Shown here: positions 1-6,970 of the stretch, piece by piece
Position numbering within the stretch: the stretch's first letter is position 1
Layout: the number at the start of each line of letters is the position of its first letter
NCBI RefSeq assembly: GCF_014132355.1
Contig: NZ_BLZO01000176.1
Span: forward strand, 1-36,652
From: Okeania sp. KiyG1
Lineage (GTDB): Bacteria; Cyanobacteriota; Cyanobacteriia; Cyanobacteriales; Microcoleaceae
DNA length: 36,652 nt
Reading direction: 5' to 3'
Notes under the pieces: generated by a model
Seen by the model: only the letters and a program-made list of their open reading frames with translations
What the model was told of the DNA's origin: nothing
Database searches by the model: none
Made by a program: the position numbers and the translations under genes

Positions 1-1314
1 AAACCTCTCTTTCGCTGACTCAAATGCTTCCTGCATCACACCTTGAATTTTCTCTGGATCTGGTTTTTTCCCACCCATCAAATCTCCAAAATAAACACAA
101 GCACTTTCACCTAACGCCCAAGTATATGCAGCCGCCCAAGAAGCTGCGATCGCGCTACCAAATCCTGGTATAAATTTCACTAACTCTCGTCCCACTGCTT
201 GAGCAACAAAACCTCCACCAATAACGCTAACAACTCCTCCTGCTTGAGCTGGCGATATTGTTTGCCCATACAAATTTCCTAATAAACCTACCATGGACAC
301 TTGCAAAGCTGTTAATACTGGCATTGTGGCAAAAGGTAGAGGTACTGCTGCTGCGGTGGCTGCCATAATAGTAAATGATAAAATATAACGTCGCCCCACG
401 TCTCGATAAATATTGCCCAGTTGTTTGCTTGCTTGTTCGTCTAATAATTGATAAATTGTTCGTGCTTCTGCTTCTGGAAGTAATTCTGCTAAACTATCTC
501 GAAAGGCTTCTAGACCATAAAATACAGGATTGTAGTCATCCTCTTCTAGGGTAAAATCTATAAGTACAGAGCGATCGCTCAATTTCTCAAAATTTTCCTG
601 AATAGCAGTAAAAGCACGGTTGATTTCTTCATACTCTGGCGGGTATTCGGGATGGTTATCAGTAGGGTTAGGATAAACTTCATGGAGACAAGTTACTGCT
701 AAAAGACAGGGAATATTTGGATATTCTTGTCGCAACTGTTCTGCTATCTGTCGTAATGTATCGGTAGCAAAATCATTGATTTTTACGGTCAAAATCAAGA
801 TTCTGGCGCGGTTACTTTCTTGTTGTAACTCTCCGAGGAGTTCGTCAATAATAACTGGTGTTTCCTGTTTGACATCTCCCAACCCCACAGTATCAGTGAA
901 AATCAACAATGGCAAATCGTCCGAGGGATAAGCATAACGTTCGGTATGTTGGGTATGAGGGCGAAATCCTTGGCCGACTATTTCTGGGGAAACTCCTGTT
1001 AAAGCACGCACGATGGAACTTTTACCTGCTTGGGGTTTACCTATTAATAGTGCTTCAGTGGTGGGAAGTTCGGCGCGTACTTTTGTTAATATTTCGGCTA
1101 CTTTGGCTTCATCAACGCTAAACCATTCTACTAATGTTTGTGCTGCTCGGTCTACAGGTAACAGTTTCATTACACGGTTGCTGGTATCATTCCAAACTTC
1201 AGCGATACGATTTTTCCAAGAGTCTGTTTTTGATTCTGTTTTTACATCTTCAGTCGGTTGAGCGGACTGTTCAGAATTAGGTGTTGGGGAGTTAGTATCA
1301 GGTTGTTCAGTCAT
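1..1314 (-). CDS. DUF697-like GTPase, C-terminus cut off by window edge
   Basis: This frame is open from the ATG at 1314-1312 to the window edge (438 codons), so the C-terminus is missing. After a polar Ser/Thr/Glu-rich N-terminus of about 30 residues there is a P-loop at residues 91-99 (GKPQAGKSS, Lys98). A DTVGLGD switch-II-like motif follows near residue 141. I see no clean NKxD; a VTCLHE stretch near 206 takes its place. The region after about residue 290 is Gly/Ala-rich and hydrophobic, as in DUF697/YcjF-type membrane-associated GTPases. It probably binds and hydrolyses GTP at the inner membrane; the cellular role is unknown. The ATG lies 10 nt after a GATAACTGA-type heptamer array and has no clear Shine-Dalgarno sequence. 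Family assignment is from motifs only. Confidence 0.8.
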   Translation of the reverse strand, partial: MTEQPDTNSPTPNSEQSAQPTEDVKTESKTDSWKNRIAEVWNDTSNRVMKLLPVDRAAQTLVEWFSVDEAKVAEILTKVRAELPTTEALLIGKPQAGKSSIVRALTGVSPEIVGQGFRPHTQHTERYAYPSDDLPLLIFTDTVGLGDVKQETPVIIDELLGELQQESNRARILILTVKINDFATDTLRQIAEQLRQEYPNIPCLLAVTCLHEVYPNPTDNHPEYPPEYEEINRAFTAIQENFEKLSDRSVLIDFTLEEDDYNPVFYGLEAFRDSLAELLPEAEARTIYQLLDEQASKQLGNIYRDVGRRYILSFTIMAATAAAVPLPFATMPVLTALQVSMVGLLGNLYGQTISPAQAGGVVSVIGGGFVAQAVGRELVKFIPGFGSAIAASWAAAYTWALGESACVYFGDLMGGKKPDPEKIQGVMQEAFESAKERF

Positions 1315-1319
1315 TGTAG

Positions 1320-1345
1320 TTCAGTTATCAGTTATTCAGTAGCTC
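1320..1345 (-). repeat. GATAACT-type heptamer repeat before the GTPase start
   Basis: On the minus strand about two and a half units (GAATAACTGATAACTGA) end just before the GTPase ATG. The same unit occurs near 2531-2551, 9331-9345, 16784-16815, 19515-19547 and 31212-31246. Confidence 0.6.
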
Positions 1346-1424
1346 CAGAAATAGGGAGGGGGAGACAAGAAAATCCGAAATTTCCTTAAAGTTAAGTAGC
1401 CAAGGGAATATGATTTCTTTGAAA

Positions 1425-1515
1425 CAGGACTTACGCAGAGACTCTAGATATAGATAGGGCGAATGCCATTCGCCCCTACATATTGCGTTTTCAAGGTTAA
1501 TTTGCGTAAGTCCTG
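1425..1515. mobile_element. MITE-like element, 13-bp inverted repeat CAGGACTTACGCA, 5-bp target duplication
   Basis: The 91-bp element begins CAGGACTTACGCA and ends with its exact reverse complement TGCGTAAGTCCTG. It is flanked on both sides by TGAAA (1420-1424 and 1516-1520), which looks like a target duplication. The interior has a small palindrome (GGGCGAATGCCATTCGCCC). It has no coding capacity, so it would need a transposase elsewhere. A second full copy lies at 20893-20985 and a degraded left end at 6540-6552. Confidence 0.75.
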
Positions 1516-1542
1516 TGAAACTAAGAATTTAAGATACTTTCT

Positions 1543-1571
1543 GTTCCCTACTCCCTACTCCCTACTCCCTA
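1543..1571. repeat. Heptamer array (ACTCCCT)n, overlaps a stop codon
   Basis: Four consecutive 7-bp units (TTCCCTA then CTCCCTA three times). Read on the minus strand the array is (TAGGGAG)n, and its first TAG is the stop codon of the Rpn-family gene. Confidence 0.85.
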
Positions 1572-2492
1572 TTTAAGATAAATTTGCCGTAATTGATCGA
1601 TAGTTTCCACAGTTTTGAGAGAGGTCAGAATTGTTTCTAATACCTGAATATTTTCAATAGTTTTAATCTCGGAAAATATCTCTTTTCCTAGTTCTCCAAA
1701 TTTCAATTCTAATCCGATTTCTATTCCAGAAAGTATTCCAGAAACTATTCCTCTTTGTTCACCACGTTGTTGACCAATTTCAATTCCACGTTGTTCACCA
1801 CGTTGTTCGCCAATTTCAATTCCCTCTTGTAAGATTTGTTGATACCAAGGAGATTGTTGTAATACTGCCATATCCCACCTCATTATTTGTTGTATTATTT
1901 CCGTTTTTAACACAAATGTAGCAAAAAATGCGAGTAAATTTTCTAATTCTAAGAGTTGTTCATCCTCTCGCAAAAGTTGCAATGCTTTTCTCACAGTTGC
2001 TTCTTTTCCTCCACCTTTCAGAATAGGAATAAAAGGAAGTAAGGAGGGAAGTGGTTGTTGAAAAACTGCTTCTGCTTCTACTTCCCAGAGGTTAATAACT
2101 CGATAGTTTTGATACGCCCTCACATCGAGAAATTCTGATTTATAACTGTTGACTATTTTTGTCTTTGGACTTGGTTGGAGAATATTAACTAATACAGGAT
2201 AAACAGGTTTTTTGTACTTTTCTTCTGCTAATGCTGCATAAGCACGCATCCGACGTGGCATTTCTGTATCATACCTTAATTGGATTTCATTGAGAACCAT
2301 AAATTCTCCATGTTCTGGAGTTGAAACACTCACTAAAACATCTCCTTCTCGACTTAACCATTGGAAGTCTGAAGAAGCTATTTCTTTGACGGTAACATTG
2401 GCAATTCCACTCACCCATTCTACCCAACGACTGGGGGCAATTCCAATTATACGTTTACTACTAATATCAACCTTTTTTGTCTTTTTTGTCAT
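1569..2492 (-). CDS. Rpn-family PD-(D/E)XK nuclease (transposase-like)
   Basis: A 307-aa protein of the cyanobacterial Rpn/DUF4351-type group. These have a PD-(D/E)XK nuclease fold and are linked in E. coli to RecA-independent recombination. The likely catalytic set is Asp51 followed by Glu69-Ile-Gln71 (an ExQ variant), and Lys residues follow near 92-95. Residues about 225-260 carry the Gly-Glu-Gln-Arg-Gly low-complexity linker typical of the family (EQRG/IEIG units). The C-terminal 40 residues resemble the helical tail found in many paralogues. The stop TAG lies in the heptamer array that follows. The start is ATG 2492-2490, with a possible 44-codon leader frame ending ATGA across it. The 5' end of the gene has been copied three times upstream. 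The precise biological role is unknown. Confidence 0.8.
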   Translation of the reverse strand: MTKKTKKVDISSKRIIGIAPSRWVEWVSGIANVTVKEIASSDFQWLSREGDVLVSVSTPEHGEFMVLNEIQLRYDTEMPRRMRAYAALAEEKYKKPVYPVLVNILQPSPKTKIVNSYKSEFLDVRAYQNYRVINLWEVEAEAVFQQPLPSLLPFIPILKGGGKEATVRKALQLLREDEQLLELENLLAFFATFVLKTEIIQQIMRWDMAVLQQSPWYQQILQEGIEIGEQRGEQRGIEIGQQRGEQRGIVSGILSGIEIGLELKFGELGKEIFSEIKTIENIQVLETILTSLKTVETIDQLRQIYLK

Positions 2493-2623
2493 TGATGAAG
2501 TTGAGTAATTTCTGTATGTTGAACTATGAAAACTGATAACTGATAACTGAAATGACTGGGGGCAATTCCAATTATGCGTTTACTACTAATATCTACTTTT
2601 TTATTTACTTTTTTTTTAGTCAT
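2489..2623 (-). other. Possible 44-aa leader ORF built from a copied gene 5' end
   Basis: An open frame runs from ATG 2623 to TGA 2491-2489. Its first 22 codons duplicate the start of the Rpn-family protein (MTKKKVNKKVDISSK, then RIIGIAPS); the rest is read through a GATAACT heptamer array in the antisense sense. Its stop overlaps the real start as ATGA, an arrangement compatible with translational coupling. I checked the frame codon by codon. Expression is unproven and it may be an accident of the duplication. Confidence 0.3.
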
Positions 2624-3176
2624 TGTATAAAGTTATAGCAATTTTTTAATCTGTGAGGTACAGATATTAGATCCCCCCTAACCCCCCTTCTTAAGGGGGG
2701 AACTTCAAAGTCCCCCTTAAGAAGGGGGATTTAGGGGGATCGTAGGTGTACTTCATCGATGAGAGCAATTCCAATTATGCGTTTACTACTAATATCTACT
2801 TTTTTATTTACTTTTTTTTAGTCATTGTATAAAGTTATAGCAATTTTTAATCTGTGAGGTACAGATATTAGATCCTCCTAACCCCCTTCTTAAGGGGGAA
2901 CTTCAAAGTCCCCCTTCTTAAGGGGGATTTAGGGGGATCGTAGGTGTACCTCATCGATGAGAGCAATTCCAATTATGCGTTTACTACTAATATCTACTTT
3001 TTTATTTACTTTTTTTTAGTCATTGTATAAAGTTATAGCAATTTTTTAATCTGTGAGGTACAAATATTAGATCCCCCCTAACCCCCCTTCTTAAGGGGGG
3101 AACTTCAAAGTCCCCCTTCTTAAGGGGGATTTAGGGGGATCCTAGGTGTACCTCATCAATTCGATAATTGCTATAA
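2551..3176. repeat. Three tandem 198-214-bp units, each with a gene 5'-end copy plus an inverted-repeat element
   Basis: Near-identical units begin at 2562, 2765 and 2963 (periods 203 and 198). Each contains, on the minus strand, about 60 bp matching the start of the Rpn-family gene. This is followed by an AT-rich spacer and a C/G-run palindrome element (CCCCC...TTCTTAAG...GGGGG). Units 1 and 2 are truncated inside the right end of the element; unit 3 keeps the complete right end (AATTGCTATAA at 3166-3176). In unit 2 the copied start is closed after five codons by a one-base difference in the A-run; unit 1 stays open. This is the whole content of the 2493-3338 gap, apart from about 160 bp of plain AT-rich DNA and a short heptamer array. 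Confidence 0.85.
3033..3176. mobile_element. MITE-like element, TATAGCAATT inverted ends
   Basis: The left end TTATAGCAATT and right end AATTGCTATAA are inverted repeats. Inside them the ends also match as (G)TGAGGTACA versus GTACCTCA, and then as CCCCC/GGGGG runs. Related copies are at 6651-6815, 9466-9635 and 29210-29346, with left-end fragments at about 16217 and 35071. It is non-coding. Confidence 0.65.
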
Positions 3177-3309
3177 GTAATTTTTGTCTCTTGAAAATTA
3201 TCATAATGAACTTTTTACCTAAAATTGACGCACCTAAATAAGAAATCGGGTTTGTTAAGGAAATGTCGTGTTTTGAACAAATAATCAGAGAAATAAACCC
3301 GGTTTTATC

Positions 3310-3334
3310 CTGACTCCTGACTCCTGACTCCTCA
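3310..3334. repeat. Heptamer array (CTGACTC)n
   Basis: Three units of TGACTCC lie just after the stop codon of the pentapeptide-repeat gene, which is on the minus strand. Confidence 0.8.
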
Positions 3335-3338
3335 AACC

Positions 3339-5483
3339 CTATTTACTCTTTTGCCAATCTTCTAACGCTGCAATAACAAAGCTACTAGCAGGATGATTTA
3401 GGAATTGTTCAAAGGCAGCAACTCCACCTACTTTTATCGCATTGAATATTCTTTCTGCTCTAGTTGAATTATTATCAATTTGTGTAATTACTTCTTCAGC
3501 AATTTTTATTTTGCCTGGCATTGTATCTGACGGGTAAGTTTTATCAAGTTGCTCTAATAATTCTTGAATTTCTTTTGCTGCTTGTGCTAAATTTTGTTCT
3601 TGAGATTCGTGAATTGTATGAGCAATTTTTGCAGAGTCTTTAATTTCTCCTCCGCTACCAGCTAAACCAGTAATTTCTCCTCTGTTGCCAACTGCTCCAT
3701 GAATTTCTTGAGCATGAATTTGGTCTCCACTACTTCCTGACATAATTAAATCTCCTTGATTACTATTTTTTTCTATATTAACACTAGGGCGATTAACTGC
3801 TGCACTTAATACGCCTTTATACCATTGAATATCTTTTTCTCTCTCTGCTAATACTGCCCGAAGTTGTTCTGCTGAAAGTGCTTTTAATTTGTTATAAGTA
3901 TCGAAATATTCTTTATCTAAAACTGAATGGTTAGCTTCAGGTGTAGTGTCAGCTCTAATCAATAATTTGTCATTATTTTCCCCTCTAACCTCCATAGAAC
4001 GCATTTTTATTCCTGCTTCTGGATGGTCTTTTTGTAGTTTCTCAAATGAATATGCAGCTATTCGGGGGTCTACTCCTTGATTATGATAAAGGTCTAAGGT
4101 ATTTACTAAAGGTTTGAGAAACTCTGCAAACTCCCCTTCTTCAAAATTTTTATCTTCATCGGCAGGTTTTCGGCGCACACGCTCATCCAAACTTTCTTCT
4201 GGTGGAAGTTTGAGAAAGTCTGGTCGTTTATCTGGAGGGAGACGCATATAAACATAATCGCATTTGATACCGTCTAGTTTGGTTGTGGTTGTTATCCCCC
4301 AGTCCTCAAGAAAAGCTCCGGTTAAGGTTGCTCCTGTGAGGTCAGTTTGGTCTAAAAATGTTCCTACTAATTTGGCACGAGAAAGGTTTGCATCTTGAAG
4401 GTTAGCTGAGTTGAGGTTCGCTTCTATGAAACTGGCATTAGTTAGGTTTGCTCCCTGGAGATTGATTCCTTGAAGATAGCTTAAGCGATTTAAGTTGATG
4501 TTTTCACCTTGACCAGTTTTGACTAACTCTCTGACTTTGGCATCTTTTAGATAGGTTTCTCCTGGTCGTATGCGGTCTAGTTTTATGGTGTTTTTCCAAA
4601 TAGTGCGGGTTATGTTAGCTCCTCTAAAATCTGTACTTTTTAGAGTAGCATTAGTGAAGTCAGCATCAGTTAAATTTGCATCTCTGAAAGAGGTTCCACC
4701 TATGGCAGCAAAGGCAATAGCTATGCTACGAATTAGAGAGTATTTTTCATCTTCTTTCATTGCTCGATAAGCAACGTAACTACTTAACAATGTCTGGAAT
4801 AAGGCTATGGTTAGAGCTACAGATCCAGCTCTAGCTCTAGCTGCGACTACAGTTACAGCTACAGTTGCGACTATGGCTATGGCTACCGCTCTGCCTACGG
4901 TTACTACTCCGGCTACAGTTATGGCTCCAGCTACAGCTCCAGCTACAGCTACGGTTCCAGCTACGGCTGCAGCTCCGGGTCCAGCTATCGCTCCAGCGAT
5001 GATTCTAAGTCCGGCCACGGCTACAGCTACAGCTGCAGCTATGGATGCGACTACAGCTGCAGCTAGGGTCGAGTTTTCTATTCTGCTACGAAGAAACGTT
5101 ATCCAGAATACAATAATTACAGTTAAGGATACCAAACCAGAAATTTGATTATTGACGACAGTTCTTGGATTAAATCTTGGATCAAACATTGGTAATATAT
5201 AAACTGAAGCGAATGCATTCAAATAAGCGGATATACCAAGTAAAACAAATACACCAACAAGCAAAATTACCACCCAACGCTTCTGTAACCCTGCCTTAGC
5301 TCCACAAAACCTAGCCCTTGTTAGAATTGCCCCACGAAAATTAGTACCCCGAATATCAGCAAAACTGAAATCTGCATCAGACAAATCTTTTCCCTTAAAA
5401 GACAGACCTCTAAGATTAGCTCTTTGGAAATTTCGTTCACCTTGTTGATATAGTTGCAATATTTTACGTTGACACCGATTCAT
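3339..5483 (-). CDS. Pentapeptide-repeat membrane protein with Ala/Val-rich transmembrane block
   Basis: A 714-aa protein. Residues 20-62 and 265-292 plus 338-395 are pentapeptide repeats of the A(D/N)LxX type (for example ANLRG, ANLTN, ANLQD), which form a right-handed beta-helix. Hydrophobic segments at about 70-92 and 115-132 are followed by an unusually Ala/Val/Gly-rich stretch (about 140-235). This stretch is encoded by hexanucleotide-like DNA repeats (4810-5070) and may form several membrane passes. Residues 400-600 are a mixed globular region. The C-terminal 90 residues (EIQELLEQL...AFEQFLNHP) match a tail domain I recall from many cyanobacterial pentapeptide proteins. It probably sits in a membrane with cytosolic beta-helices. 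The function is unknown; a scaffold or signalling role is only a guess. Confidence 0.85.
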   Translation of the reverse strand: MNRCQRKILQLYQQGERNFQRANLRGLSFKGKDLSDADFSFADIRGTNFRGAILTRARFCGAKAGLQKRWVVILLVGVFVLLGISAYLNAFASVYILPMFDPRFNPRTVVNNQISGLVSLTVIIVFWITFLRSRIENSTLAAAVVASIAAAVAVAVAGLRIIAGAIAGPGAAAVAGTVAVAGAVAGAITVAGVVTVGRAVAIAIVATVAVTVVAARARAGSVALTIALFQTLLSSYVAYRAMKEDEKYSLIRSIAIAFAAIGGTSFRDANLTDADFTNATLKSTDFRGANITRTIWKNTIKLDRIRPGETYLKDAKVRELVKTGQGENINLNRLSYLQGINLQGANLTNASFIEANLNSANLQDANLSRAKLVGTFLDQTDLTGATLTGAFLEDWGITTTTKLDGIKCDYVYMRLPPDKRPDFLKLPPEESLDERVRRKPADEDKNFEEGEFAEFLKPLVNTLDLYHNQGVDPRIAAYSFEKLQKDHPEAGIKMRSMEVRGENNDKLLIRADTTPEANHSVLDKEYFDTYNKLKALSAEQLRAVLAEREKDIQWYKGVLSAAVNRPSVNIEKNSNQGDLIMSGSSGDQIHAQEIHGAVGNRGEITGLAGSGGEIKDSAKIAHTIHESQEQNLAQAAKEIQELLEQLDKTYPSDTMPGKIKIAEEVITQIDNNSTRAERIFNAIKVGGVAAFEQFLNHPASSFVIAALEDWQKSK
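4810..5070. repeat. In-frame hexamer-like repeat coding the Ala/Val-rich block
   Basis: On the coding (minus) strand the sequence is dominated by GCTGTA and GCTGGA-like hexamers, giving Ala-Val and Ala-Gly dipeptides. The period is a multiple of three, unlike the heptamer arrays between genes. Replication slippage would therefore change length without breaking the frame. On the plus strand it creates a spurious open frame. Confidence 0.7.
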
Positions 5484-5786
5484 ATTTTTTATCTATTAAA
5501 AGAATTTAGAAAATGGGGTGATGGGGCGATCGTGGCAAGACACTGATTATGGCACGGATACACGGATTAAGAGTTAGTCCAGTAGTGGACTGACACACCT
5601 TAAATGAAATGTTGCATCTGTATCTAGCCCTGAGTTCGGTATTATTAACCAACAACTGACAACAAAGCCACTGATAACTGAAATATCCATCCGTACATCC
5701 GTGGCCAAATCCCTGTCTAGCCCCAACTTTATACACAAACGCGCCCCAACGGACATGATAGAATTCTAAATTCTAAATTCTAAATT
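5484..5786. other. Intergenic stretch, repeats only
   Basis: About 300 bp between the pentapeptide gene and the GNAT gene. It holds a possible right-end fragment of the CCGGACATGATA element (5750-5760) and the AATTCTA heptamer array at its edge. I see no gene. Confidence 0.6.
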
Positions 5787-5795
5787 CTAAATTCT
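5762..5795. repeat. Heptamer array (AATTCTA)n, supplies the GNAT stop codon
   Basis: Nearly five units of AATTCTA. On the minus strand, (AATTTAG)n, the first unit contributes the last sense codons (AGA ATT) and the TAG stop of the acetyltransferase gene. Confidence 0.85.
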
Positions 5796-6260
5796 TAAAG
5801 ATTTCACCATCAACATAGACTCAGACTGAAAACCTAACTTGTGGTAAAGATTAAGAGCTGGTTGGTTAGAGACAAATACTTGCAAACCAATTTGCCGATC
5901 GCCCCTAGCTTTTGCCCAATTTTCTGCATGAGTAACTAAAGCTGAACCGATACCAAGTCGCCGATGGGGTGGGGACACATACAATAGAAATATGTGAGTT
6001 ACGCGATCGCCCTCTACCTGGTCTATAGCATTCCCCAACCACAGACAACCTATTGGTGAAGTTGCTGGTTTATCCATAACCTCAACCCACCAAATAGGAG
6101 TTTGAGTTGACAAGTAGCGATCGACTGTTTTGGCAAGATGGCTAAAATTTTGCTCTGGAAAAAGTTCTTGATAAGTCCGATGCATAAATTTAACCAGCAT
6201 TGCTCTATCTATACCCGAACCCTTACGAAGTTGGTAATTTGGAATTAACTTGCTAACCAC
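5787..6260 (-). CDS. GNAT-family N-acetyltransferase
   Basis: A 157-aa single-domain acetyltransferase. The acetyl-CoA pyrophosphate-binding loop (motif A) is HRRLGIGSALV at residues 99-109, preceded by the beta-4 strand VTHIFLLYVSPP. A motif-B-like segment (NQPALNLYHKLGF) follows near 130-142. It is expected to transfer an acetyl group from acetyl-CoA to an unknown amine; small size and layout fit RimI-like or small-molecule acetylases. It lies 6 nt downstream of the 60-aa membrane protein gene on the same strand, so the two are probably co-transcribed. Its stop is formed inside a heptamer repeat. The substrate is not deducible. Confidence 0.88.
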   Translation of the reverse strand: MVSKLIPNYQLRKGSGIDRAMLVKFMHRTYQELFPEQNFSHLAKTVDRYLSTQTPIWWVEVMDKPATSPIGCLWLGNAIDQVEGDRVTHIFLLYVSPPHRRLGIGSALVTHAENWAKARGDRQIGLQVFVSNQPALNLYHKLGFQSESMLMVKSLRI

Positions 6261-6266
6261 TGAATA

Positions 6267-6449
6267 TTACGAGAAATGAACATTGGGTATGGATAGCATT
6301 GCTTCTTCTTGAGGAGAAATTAGTTCCTCTGTGGGAGCTGGTGCTGCGAGGTCGCCTGGTAAAAAGATACGAGCGCTGACTGCTACCATAGCGAGTAAAA
6401 ATATGACTACAACTATGAATGGAGCAATATATTGACGAAAAATTTGCAT
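6267..6449 (-). CDS. Small single-span membrane protein
   Basis: A 60-aa protein with one clear membrane segment (residues about 8-29, YIAPFIVVVIFLLAMVAVSA) and a Pro/Ala/Glu-rich tail outside it (LAAPAPTEELISPQEE). The start is ATG 6449. Because it sits only 6 nt before the acetyltransferase it is likely the first gene of that pair. Its composition and context argue for a real gene despite its size. I believe similar proteins occur in other cyanobacteria, but I cannot name a family or function. Confidence 0.7.
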   Translation of the reverse strand: MQIFRQYIAPFIVVVIFLLAMVAVSARIFLPGDLAAPAPTEELISPQEEAMLSIPNVHFS

Positions 6450-6650
6450 GGTTTTTGTTTAAGTATTAAATAAAGTACGAATATCAGTACTTGTGCAATA
6501 AGGAAGCTACGAAAATACTGAATCTTCTTTTTTCTTAGTCAGGATTTACGCACGGACAGTAAATCAAGTGAAGGCGAATGTCATTCGCTAACGCAAAATT
6601 TATATGTCACAGAGCGTTAACGGAGTTGTGCGACAGCAAAACGCCCCTAC

Positions 6651-6815
6651 ATATAGCATTTCTCATAATTTATGAGGTACATTTATGATCCCCCTAAATC
6701 CCCCTTAAAAAGGGGGACTTTGAAATCTCCCCCCTTTTTAAGTGGTTCCCCCCTTACTAAGGGGGGTTAGGGGGGATCTAAAACTGTATCTCACCAACGC
6801 CGAAAAATGCTATAT
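6651..6815. mobile_element. MITE-like element, ATATAGCATTT inverted ends
   Basis: It begins ATATAGCATTT and ends AAATGCTATAT. Inside lie TGAGGTACA (left) and TGTATCTCA (right), then long C-runs and G-runs able to fold as nested hairpins. It belongs to the same family as 3033-3176. Confidence 0.7.
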
Positions 6816-6861
6816 CGCGGAGCGACAAAAACTTTCTCCTTCTCCTCCTCTTCTTTCTTCC

Positions 6862-6895
<34 letters not shown>

Positions 6896-6970
6896 TAAGG
6901 GCGTTTTGCTCCGCAACATATAAAGCGGAGCTTTGCGGAACGCAAATGCCATTCGCCCCTACACTCCTGA

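Noticed and set aside
909-1261. Two short plus-strand frames
   Set aside because: They lie opposite the P-loop region of the GTPase, which has clear motifs on the minus strand.
2551-3176. CRISPR-like array
   Set aside because: The units are about 200 bp, contiguous, and made of a gene start plus a MITE, with no spacers. The 7-mer arrays likewise have no spacers.
4807-5148. 113-aa Ala/Thr-rich open frame on the plus strand
   Set aside because: It is the antisense of the hexamer-repeat block of the pentapeptide gene; the repeat keeps the opposite frame open.
6687-6775. Rho-independent terminator for the symporter
   Set aside because: The strong stems belong to the inverted-repeat element and lie about 200 bp past the stop, with no T-tract placed for termination; other copies are not near gene ends.
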